Assembly: GCA_002428995.1 (NCBI GenBank)
Contig: DIYJ01000011.1
Span: 1 to 64,000, forward strand
Direction: 5' to 3'
DNA from: Flavobacteriales bacterium UBA6057
GTDB lineage: Bacteria; Bacteroidota; Bacteroidia; Flavobacteriales_G; Salibacteraceae
DNA length: 64,000 nt
Shown: positions 58,801-64,000 of the stretch, piece after piece
Position numbering within the stretch: the first letter of the stretch is position 1
Layout: the number at the start of each line of letters is the position of its first letter
The notes under the pieces: generated by a model
The model's input: only the letters and a program-made list of their open reading frames with translations
Databases searched by the model: none
Told to the model about the DNA's origin: nothing
Program-made: the position numbers and the translations under genes

Positions 58801-59450
58801 CAACCATTGTCGCGAATTTCGTGATGAACAATGTAACCGGTGGCGAATTCTACCGTGAGATATGTCCTACGCCCACAGGGCTGATGATCTACGTTGCGGA
58901 TGTCTACCTGGGTGGCCCACCCATTGAGGATGTACATTTCTATAATCTTAGCGGAGGTCCCACCGGATTCAGCTTTCAGATCAATGGGAACAATGCCGTG
59001 CGTACACCCATCCTGATGGGGTACAACAACGGAAACGGCTATCTCGGAGCCACTTGGTTTAACAGCCTGAACATGGGGTGGTACAGCACATCCACCAATT
59101 CAGGGTCCTACGTTACCCGCTTCGACATGAATGGGACGCTGGTGCCGAAGCATGAAGAGAATGCTGATAACACTTTCGGTCTAGCTTCTGGTGATGCCAG
59201 CGTACAACTGTTTCCGAACCCTTCACAGGGTGAAGTAGAAGTAAACATCGCTTATGATGGACTTGCCAATGTTCAGGTCGCTGTGGTTGATGCCTACGGA
59301 CAGATTGTTCATATGCACGGGCCGGTGGATGTATCGTCTGGTGAGGGTTACTGTCGCCTGGATCTCGCTCAAGAGCCTGCGGGAATCTACTTCGTAGTAG
59401 TTGAGCGTGAAGGAGTACGCTTATCAACCAAGAAGTTGATACTGCGCTAA
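55854..59450 (+). CDS. giant secreted LamG/PKD protein with T9SS sorting domain
   Basis: A 1198-residue exported protein. A LamG/concanavalin-like domain is at about 25-185 (MFFDGTNDYVQFPNQTAYNF; FYRGGLDELRVWNFAL). Three PKD domains are at about 250-330, 335-405 (HFWDFGDGGSSNLANPTH) and 660-735 (HSWDFGDGNSSTAVNPTH). A carbohydrate-binding-like region lies between the second and third PKD domains. A propeller-like region of NHL/SBBP character follows (about 745-1090). The end is a T9SS type A domain (about 1118-1198: VQLFPNPSQGEVEVNIAYDG). It is likely a surface adhesin or glycan-binding protein; no catalytic residues were recognised. Confidence 0.87.
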   Translation: MFYTPLQRVGILLKVMLLASHFLWAQSAMFFDGTNDYVQFPNQTAYNFNSFTFETWIALSSNPGTDVAILSNRDNLTNGVEWGIHASGRQMLTIAGSQLIEPTVDLYQLQGCTHIAVTYDNSSGIAAFYINGTLIYQDLLPNATATGSDLWLGANPATVSKFYRGGLDELRVWNFALAPGDLAQWWNVNCPNTYGPYLLYVNFDEVSSSQFVHDQSPLANHGIRGSIAFTDANDPQFVNPFCSFATCCAVNADFTGPQPAYAGAPATFTNTSTAGLSYEWFVDGVSVGTSTNLTYTFTAVGSYVVTLRAQGSTQPCYDYYSWVVEVEDPCNANFSYTANCNSISFMSTPTVPGIQHFWDFGDGGSSNLANPTHLYMAPGTYTVTHTVSFMESCTETVTQQITISCFNDPCPTDCNIVPWGDFEDHNITELDPLFFHKDLWLPSLAVPIDNSMELYNGTTGTVKSSDNLSLTNQMLLTLVPVLPAAATGGDQYVGIAASRYLPNNVVSLNREIMTFELCEPIQPGEVYDVSMLLQLHVGDAANTVFRLQGSAEEACPFWSQSDLTICPDEGCNVMCNNGNSYTPYDMAAFYQLNGSWTSHSTTYQHPANAPALNYITIFPEVNCPATGVSYVLVDNISICPSDAQAGAVVVPNPNVNASFSYVITPPNCTETFFTSNGANGVHSWDFGDGNSSTAVNPTHTYSSTGTYTVTHTITDGNCFGSEVMTIEVKCPNCSVDPWPRIYETSGGFGTEQWIVGLDFDANNNVYALRTKAGAVNQFASAVTVLSKYCDDGLEEWSSVITGGEMKAWETNNKLAVDDNGNSFVIVGYENSMNVDGTVVSGTGAQLAILKYNTQGTLVNWRSIPYVFSTGFGAGNEESVKVNDAGNKLYVLTNDRIKELNSNTLLDVVDELGSFFSIDISDNGNFIYFVDATDVGFYNGLGSTPMSITHPGAGVKTDFEFDDVNDRVYLATNYDVHVYDVTSTTIVANFVMNNVTGGEFYREICPTPTGLMIYVADVYLGGPPIEDVHFYNLSGGPTGFSFQINGNNAVRTPILMGYNNGNGYLGATWFNSLNMGWYSTSTNSGSYVTRFDMNGTLVPKHEENADNTFGLASGDASVQLFPNPSQGEVEVNIAYDGLANVQVAVVDAYGQIVHMHGPVDVSSGEGYCRLDLAQEPAGIYFVVVEREGVRLSTKKLILR

Positions 59451-59752
59451 GCGCTGCACTGAATTCAGGTACAAACCCTGAAGAACACAAATGATTACCG
59501 GCAAAGGCATGAGCCTTTGCCGGTTTTTTGTTTTCGCATGTATTCCAGTGTGGAAATAAGTACCGCTTTTGAACCCTCGATCACCTCTCGTTTCATTTTG
59601 CTACCGTTCGTTAACCGCTAGGTTGATGGGTTGCTATTCTCTTCAAATTGCCTTTCGAAACTTCCTGCTGGGATGGACTTGTAGCGGTTCCTTTTCCCTC
59701 AGCGAGTTTGTCAGAATGAAGCAACTAAAATTCAACGCTAAACATGTGAAAC
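59451..59752. other. 302-base gene-free spacer
   Basis: It holds the terminator at 59497-59530. The remaining 220 bases up to the protease gene show no gene and no clear promoter match. Confidence 0.6.
59497..59530 (+). terminator. intrinsic terminator of the LamG/PKD gene
   Basis: ACCGGCAAAGGC pairs perfectly with GCCTTTGCCGGT around ATGA and is followed by TTTTTG. Confidence 0.92.
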
Positions 59753-62071
59753 ATGAAGAAGATCATTATCCTATTTCTAACCCTACTTACACTTTCTGCT
59801 GCCGCCCAGGACGACCCTTTGCAGCAGCAAAACGACTACATTATCCTGGATGACGCGCGTGACGACATGGAAATCGTAACTGATTTGCCTGCCACGGGTA
59901 GCAGAGATGTACACGAGTTCAGAGTGGTGATTCACGTTCAGGTTCAGAATGCAAATCAGTATTGCAACATCGCCAGCGAGCAGAATTACGATGCTATTGG
60001 CCCTGGCTTTATTGCTGACTTGAATGCCAAGATCGTTGAAATGAATACCCGGCTGGCACACTCTGGGGTGTTTTTTACGGTGTGTCCCGAGGTCATTTAT
60101 ACCATTGATCAAACAGCACTCGACTTCCAGGACCCTAGCCTGGAGGCGAACATGACTGCCCGTCATCAACCAGGAAGATTCAATTTGTATGTAGTTCAAA
60201 ACATTGTAAATGCGAACGGTTACGCCTACATCGGTCCATCAGCAGAACGCATCTTCATAGAAAGAACCCGCGCCTTGACAAGCACACTATGGCATGAATT
60301 CGGTCATGCCCTTGGGCTGAGACACACGCATGGTTTCGTCAATGGTACGCTGACGAGTGAGTTGGTAGATGGATCCAATTGCACGGTGGCAGGAGACAGA
60401 ATATGTGACACACCCGCTGACCCTCAACTCAGCTCCAGCAATGTAGACGCCAATTGCAACTACACCGGTTCGCTGATGGACAGTAACGGAGACCTCTTCA
60501 ATCCAGATGTTCAAAACATCCTCTCCTACGCACCGGGTCAATGCCGGGATCATTACTCCAATGGTCAAATGGATGTGGTGAGAAACCTCATCGAAACGTT
60601 CGGATGGCACAGTAGTAAAATCCTGTCATGTGAGTATGATTTGGAGGAGCCAGCTGGGCCGACTCTCTGTGCGGACTACAACGCTGTGAAAGTGGAAGGC
60701 ACCATGGTGTCTGGAGACTTTGATGAGGATGGTGATGAAGATGATGTAGCTGCCCTCTACAACTATGGCGGCACCAACAGCTCATGGCACGTATGGACCG
60801 GTGAAGGCGATCATTTTGAACTACAGGGAACCGGAACTCCCTTCTGGCAGAGCACAGGTTTCGATGCGAACAAGGTGAAGTATCGTGTTGCTTCCGGTGA
60901 TTTCGACAACGATGGCTTTAAAGATGACATTGTCACCTTCTACTACTATGGCGGTGATCACACACGCGCCTTTGTTTTCATTTCAGACGGTACTCAGTTT
61001 GCTGTGAACGGAGCCGGCTGGTGGGACAGTCCATTCTTTGATGGAGATAATATTCAGGGCTGTGTCGTTTCTGGTGACTTCGACCATGACCTTCGACATG
61101 ATGACGTTGCCGTGCTCTACGACTACGGTGGACTCCATTCCTCTTTTTTCCTGTTTGAAGGAACGGTCAATGGCTTCAATTCATGGGGTCCCGTCTGGAC
61201 TTCTTATTCATTTGCCGGTCAGGAAACTTCCAAGCGATTGGTAAGTGGGGATTTTGACGAAGACGGTTTCCACGATGACATCACAGGCATCTATGACTAC
61301 AGCAACTTTGTTGCGAAGTGGCATGTCTGGAGGATGAACACGGCATTGACTAACATTCAATACGATGGTGTATGGTACACCAACAACAATTACGAACCGA
61401 GTGAGCTATCTGGAAGGGTAGTGGTGATCGATGCCGACCATGATGGTTTTGTGGATGATGTCACGGGCATGTATGATTATGGTGGATGGGTTTCTCACTT
61501 CCACACATTCAAGGGAAACAAGAATCATTTTGCCGGAACCTTCACCAGTTGGACCTCCAATGGCTATGGAGCGCATCGAGTGAAAGGAAGAGTCATGAGC
61601 GGTGACTTTGACGGAGATGGGCACGTGGATGATGTGACGGCATTTTACGATTACGGTCTCAACGGTGCGACAAATCTCTACGAGACCAGAGCACACCTTT
61701 GGAAGGCAAATTCTCCTTCGGTGTTTGAAATAGACAATCACTCCAGAGGCTGGTGGGGCTGGTGCTGTGCCAACGATGGCAATCGCCTGAAGCAAGGCTA
61801 TGAAGAAGTCCCCGAATGGGAGGAGGTGGTTTCTCCTGAAATCAAGGTGTATCCGAATCCAGCTGACGATCGCCTCACCATTGAAGGCCTGGATATGGAT
61901 TCTGAAACGAGAATCACACTGTATGATGCGATGGGAAGGACGGTGCTCTCGTCCAGCGTTTCAGGAAAAACCAGTGAAAATCTTGATGTGTCAAACGCCC
62001 AACCCGGGCTTTACTTCTTGATCATCGAAAATGGATTGACAAGCGCTCGTAAGAGTGTGGTAATACGATAA
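59753..62071 (+). CDS. secreted M43-type metalloprotease with six 59-residue repeats and T9SS domain
   Basis: A 772-residue exported protein (IIILFLTLLTLSAAAQ). The protease domain (about 50-285) has the metzincin motif HEFGHALGLRH at about 181-191 and the pappalysin-type GDRICDTPADP and NILSYAPGQCRDHYSNGQ segments. Six repeats then begin at about residues 321, 382, 441, 500, 559 and 617. Each opens with GDFDxDGxxDDVxxxYDYGG and continues to an HxW-type strand, like FG-GAP blades. A T9SS type A domain closes the protein (about 695-772: IKVYPNPADDRLTIEG). A surface or secreted protease with a binding propeller is likely. Confidence 0.9.
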   Translation: MKKIIILFLTLLTLSAAAQDDPLQQQNDYIILDDARDDMEIVTDLPATGSRDVHEFRVVIHVQVQNANQYCNIASEQNYDAIGPGFIADLNAKIVEMNTRLAHSGVFFTVCPEVIYTIDQTALDFQDPSLEANMTARHQPGRFNLYVVQNIVNANGYAYIGPSAERIFIERTRALTSTLWHEFGHALGLRHTHGFVNGTLTSELVDGSNCTVAGDRICDTPADPQLSSSNVDANCNYTGSLMDSNGDLFNPDVQNILSYAPGQCRDHYSNGQMDVVRNLIETFGWHSSKILSCEYDLEEPAGPTLCADYNAVKVEGTMVSGDFDEDGDEDDVAALYNYGGTNSSWHVWTGEGDHFELQGTGTPFWQSTGFDANKVKYRVASGDFDNDGFKDDIVTFYYYGGDHTRAFVFISDGTQFAVNGAGWWDSPFFDGDNIQGCVVSGDFDHDLRHDDVAVLYDYGGLHSSFFLFEGTVNGFNSWGPVWTSYSFAGQETSKRLVSGDFDEDGFHDDITGIYDYSNFVAKWHVWRMNTALTNIQYDGVWYTNNNYEPSELSGRVVVIDADHDGFVDDVTGMYDYGGWVSHFHTFKGNKNHFAGTFTSWTSNGYGAHRVKGRVMSGDFDGDGHVDDVTAFYDYGLNGATNLYETRAHLWKANSPSVFEIDNHSRGWWGWCCANDGNRLKQGYEEVPEWEEVVSPEIKVYPNPADDRLTIEGLDMDSETRITLYDAMGRTVLSSSVSGKTSENLDVSNAQPGLYFLIIENGLTSARKSVVIR

Positions 62072-62095
62072 ACAACGACCGCAACCTGACCGATG

Positions 62096-62127
62096 AAGGC
62101 TCATTCTTTCGAGGATGAGCCTTTTTT
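62096..62127 (+). terminator. intrinsic terminator of the M43 protease gene
   Basis: AAGGCTCAT pairs with ATGAGCCTT around ten bases and is followed by a T run. It lies 25 bases after the stop. The spacer to 62266 shows no gene. Confidence 0.9.
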
Positions 62128-62266
62128 GCGTCTTGACGGTTGCTTTTTGAGGAAGGGCCAGTTGGCGGTGTGGTTACAACACGGAAACCCCTCAAATGCA
62201 TAAGTTTGACCGCAGCAAATCAGGCCCACAAGCCTGGAGAATCCTGACCCGACTTTTAACTGAATC

Positions 62267-62785
62267 ATGGAAGTAGTGCCATCGAGTGTGTGTGATGAAA
62301 AGACCTTTGAAGGTTTGTTCATGGAGCATGCGAAGTCGCTGCGCGATTACCTGTTTTTCCTTTCGGGAGACAATGGGCTGAGTGAAGACCTCGTACAGGA
62401 CATCTTCTTCAAGCTTTGGGAGAAGTGCAAGGATGTTCCGTTTGACAAGGTGCGTTCTTTCCTGTTTGTGGTCGGGAAGAACCAGTTTCTGAAAGATGTG
62501 GAGAAAAAGAAGGTTCGATTGAATCACCGGGCTGGGCTTTCGGAGCGGGTAGACAAGGAAGATCCGCAGCACAAGCTGGAGCAGGACGAGTTTAAGGCTC
62601 GACTTGAAAATGCGATTGATGCGTTGCCAGATGGACAGAAGGAAGTTTTCCTGATGAACCGCATTCAAAAGATGACCTATGGAGACATCGCTGAACACTT
62701 GGAAATCAGCCAAAAGGCAGTGGAAAAGCGTATGTCCAAAGCATTGAAAAAAATGAAAGATCTTTTACATCCGAACAAGGGCTAG
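62267..62785 (+). CDS. ECF RNA polymerase sigma factor
   Basis: A 172-residue sigma-70 family ECF factor. Region 2 is at about 15-85 (LSEDLVQDIFFKLWEKC; VRSFLFVVGKNQFLKD) and region 4 at about 115-165 (ALPDGQKEVFLMNRIQKMTY; IAEHLEISQKAVEKRMSKAL). Factors of this class in Bacteroidota are held by FecR anti-sigma proteins and turn on TonB-receptor loci. It lies 44 bases before fecR. Confidence 0.94.
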   Translation: MEVVPSSVCDEKTFEGLFMEHAKSLRDYLFFLSGDNGLSEDLVQDIFFKLWEKCKDVPFDKVRSFLFVVGKNQFLKDVEKKKVRLNHRAGLSERVDKEDPQHKLEQDEFKARLENAIDALPDGQKEVFLMNRIQKMTYGDIAEHLEISQKAVEKRMSKALKKMKDLLHPNKG

Positions 62786-62829
62786 GGTAAATGGCTTTTG
62801 ACCGGTTGTAGTAGTATGAAAAGACAAAT

Positions 62830-63759
62830 ATGAAACCCTGGGAAGACGATGAAACATTTTTGGCGCGGTGGCTCGATGGCTCGCTGACGGCTGAAGAATT
62901 GCGTGCTTTCGAGGAATCACCGGACTACGAATACTACGTAAAAACAGCCGGTGCACTGGACAACTTCGAATTGGAGCCTTACGATACAAGTGCTGCATTC
63001 GACAAGCTCCATCAACGCATTCAAGAAGCTAAAGGCCCGGAGGTGCGAACGCTGCCCCAAGCGTCCAATTCGAAAAGCTGGATGTATTATGCCGCTGCCG
63101 CATGTGTGGTAGGCTTCATTGGGTTGTGGGTCGCGTTTTTCGCGGATTCTTCCGTGGAAGTGCTGGCGGCTGATGCCAGCGAGAGGGTGGCCTTTCCCGA
63201 TGGATCTGAAGCAATGGTCAGCAAGGGAAGCTCCATTCGCTACGAGGCCAATAGCTGGGATGAAGCCCGCAAGGTTGACTTGAGTGGTGAGGCTTATTTT
63301 GAAGTGGAAAAGGGCGTTGAGTTCTCTGTAGAAGTGGCCAATGGTCGAGTAGTGGTTTTAGGGACACGCTTCAACGTGGAAGAAGAGGATGATAAACTCT
63401 TGGTGACCTGCTACAGCGGTAAGGTGAGGGTAGAGGCCTTTGGCGAGCAACACATCCTTACAAAAGGCCAGTCTGTAGTAGCATTAGTAGATGCTGCGGA
63501 TCAAACATCGGAGACTGATTTGGTGCAACCGATTTGGATTTCACCAAACGTTAGCCTCAAGGATGTGCCGCTGGGTGAGGTGTTGGATCAGCTGGAGGAG
63601 ATCTACGGGGTTCAGTTCTCGGGTGAGTTTGATCGCAATTTGCCGTTCTCCGGTTCGTTTCCAAACAGCGACCTGGACGTAGCACTCGCTCAGGTATTCC
63701 GACCTTTCAACCTAAACTTCAGCATCGATCAATCGAGCAAGACCATTACAGTTGAGTAG
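62830..63759 (+). CDS. FecR family anti-sigma regulator
   Basis: A 309-residue protein. The N-terminal cytoplasmic region is about 1-75 (DDETFLARWLDGSLTAEELR), TM at about 83-103 (MYYAAAACVVGFIGLWVAFF), FecR periplasmic domain at about 110-210 (FPDGSEAMVSKGSSIRYEAN; VDLSGEAYFEVEKG; VVLGTRFNVEEE) and a C-terminal DUF4974-like domain at about 235-309 (LKDVPLGEVLDQLEEIYGVQ). It transmits the state of the TonB receptor to the sigma factor. It overlaps the next gene by eight bases. Confidence 0.95.
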   Translation: MKPWEDDETFLARWLDGSLTAEELRAFEESPDYEYYVKTAGALDNFELEPYDTSAAFDKLHQRIQEAKGPEVRTLPQASNSKSWMYYAAAACVVGFIGLWVAFFADSSVEVLAADASERVAFPDGSEAMVSKGSSIRYEANSWDEARKVDLSGEAYFEVEKGVEFSVEVANGRVVVLGTRFNVEEEDDKLLVTCYSGKVRVEAFGEQHILTKGQSVVALVDAADQTSETDLVQPIWISPNVSLKDVPLGEVLDQLEEIYGVQFSGEFDRNLPFSGSFPNSDLDVALAQVFRPFNLNFSIDQSSKTITVE

Positions 63760-64000
63760 CCAGCGCAGAGCGTTGCGGTTTGTGATCGCGATGCTTTTGT
63801 TGGTGGGCTCAGCTTCAGCGCAAACGATCAGCTACCAATCGGAGGAGAAGCCGCTTTCTGAAATTCTGGACGAAGTTTCTGAGCGCTACCAGCTCTACTT
63901 TTCCTATTCCTCATCCCTGCTAGCCTCGCGCGTTACCAGTTGCAACATACAGGATGCCGAGGTGGACGAGTTTCTGAACCTTCTTCTGGAACCACTCGGT
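63752..64000 (+). CDS. TonB-dependent receptor with STN signalling domain (5' part only)
   Basis: The frame stays open to the window end, giving 83 residues. A signal peptide (FVIAMLLLVGSASAQ) is followed by a secretin/TonB short N-terminal (STN) domain: QSEEKPLSEILDEVSERYQL, YSSSLLASRVTSCN and EVDEFLNLLLEPL. The STN domain contacts FecR in trans-envelope signalling. The first in-frame start is TTG at 63752, overlapping the fecR stop; GTG 63782 or ATG 63791 would leave a very short signal. The plug and barrel lie outside the window. Confidence 0.82.
   Translation, partial: MSSQRRALRFVIAMLLLVGSASAQTISYQSEEKPLSEILDEVSERYQLYFSYSSSLLASRVTSCNIQDAEVDEFLNLLLEPLG

Overview
The window looks like chromosomal DNA of a Bacteroidota bacterium, most likely a marine flavobacterium-like member (Flavobacteriales, Cryomorphaceae/Schleiferiaceae side). 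The evidence is internal: TonB-dependent receptors that open with a carboxypeptidase-regulatory-like domain, a DUF4249 lipoprotein partner, several secreted proteins ending in type IX secretion (T9SS) sorting domains, many lipoproteins with a Cys lipobox, a long YidC with a large periplasmic domain, an ECF sigma/FecR/STN-receptor trio, and exact matches to the Bacteroidota -7 promoter element (TAnnTTTG). No rRNA, convincing tRNA, CRISPR array, transposase, integrase or phage structural gene was seen. The taxon is an inference; no marker gene was searched.

Layout. 1-6762: lytic transglycosylase MltF, M42 aminopeptidase, a lipoprotein, yidC and an overlapping DUF6438 lipoprotein. 6759-14413: a sulfur (sulfide/persulfide) module on the minus strand: Crp/Fnr regulator with an EI24-type membrane protein, a fatty-acid hydroxylase, a lipoprotein rhodanese, a 74-residue membrane protein, thioredoxin, a second rhodanese, an MBL-rhodanese-rhodanese protein and a TauE/SafE permease. 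An AT-rich fic gene is embedded in it on the other strand. Three promoters of this module share a GTGAC-N4-GTTaC-like dyad. 14590-18865: purB coupled to an MsbA-type ABC exporter, then a glycosyltransferase. 19113-22538: DUF4249 lipoprotein and TonB receptor. 22748-29192: MarR regulator and fadN-fadA-fadE beta-oxidation genes, with a 26-bp perfect palindrome before marR and an opposite-strand PKD lipoprotein inserted before fadE. 29247-37516: response regulator, TPR/PD40/SPOR protein, M16 protease, O-antigen-ligase-like protein, O-methyltransferase, threonine aldolase and DUF4197 lipoprotein. 37709-41886: a tight minus-strand operon pyrG, PAP2 phosphatase, crcB, pafA-type phosphatase. 41887-44610: a repeat-rich spacer and a second TonB receptor.

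44723-50773 is the most rearranged part. An NlpC/P60 lipoprotein gene is followed by an unrecognised secreted protein, an array of TGACACA heptamers and an N-terminally truncated S74-chaperone gene. That gene is fused to a decayed duplicate of the nlpC 5' end. Next to it lies an AT-rich gene for a two-TM protein with a PhnD-like binding domain of unrecognised overall architecture. 50866-62071 holds an AraC regulator and four large secreted proteins (FG-GAP protein, PhoD phosphatase, LamG/PKD protein, M43 metalloprotease with six 59-residue repeats), all with T9SS-type C-termini. 62267-64000 is an ECF sigma/FecR/TonB-receptor signalling unit cut by the window end.

The best candidates for undescribed biology are the sulfur regulon with its dyad and possible Cys-based sensor, the PhnD-like membrane protein, the TGACACA heptamer array, and a 30-residue Cys/Lys-rich ORF at 18878-18970. 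All functions are read from sequence motifs; no database search was run.
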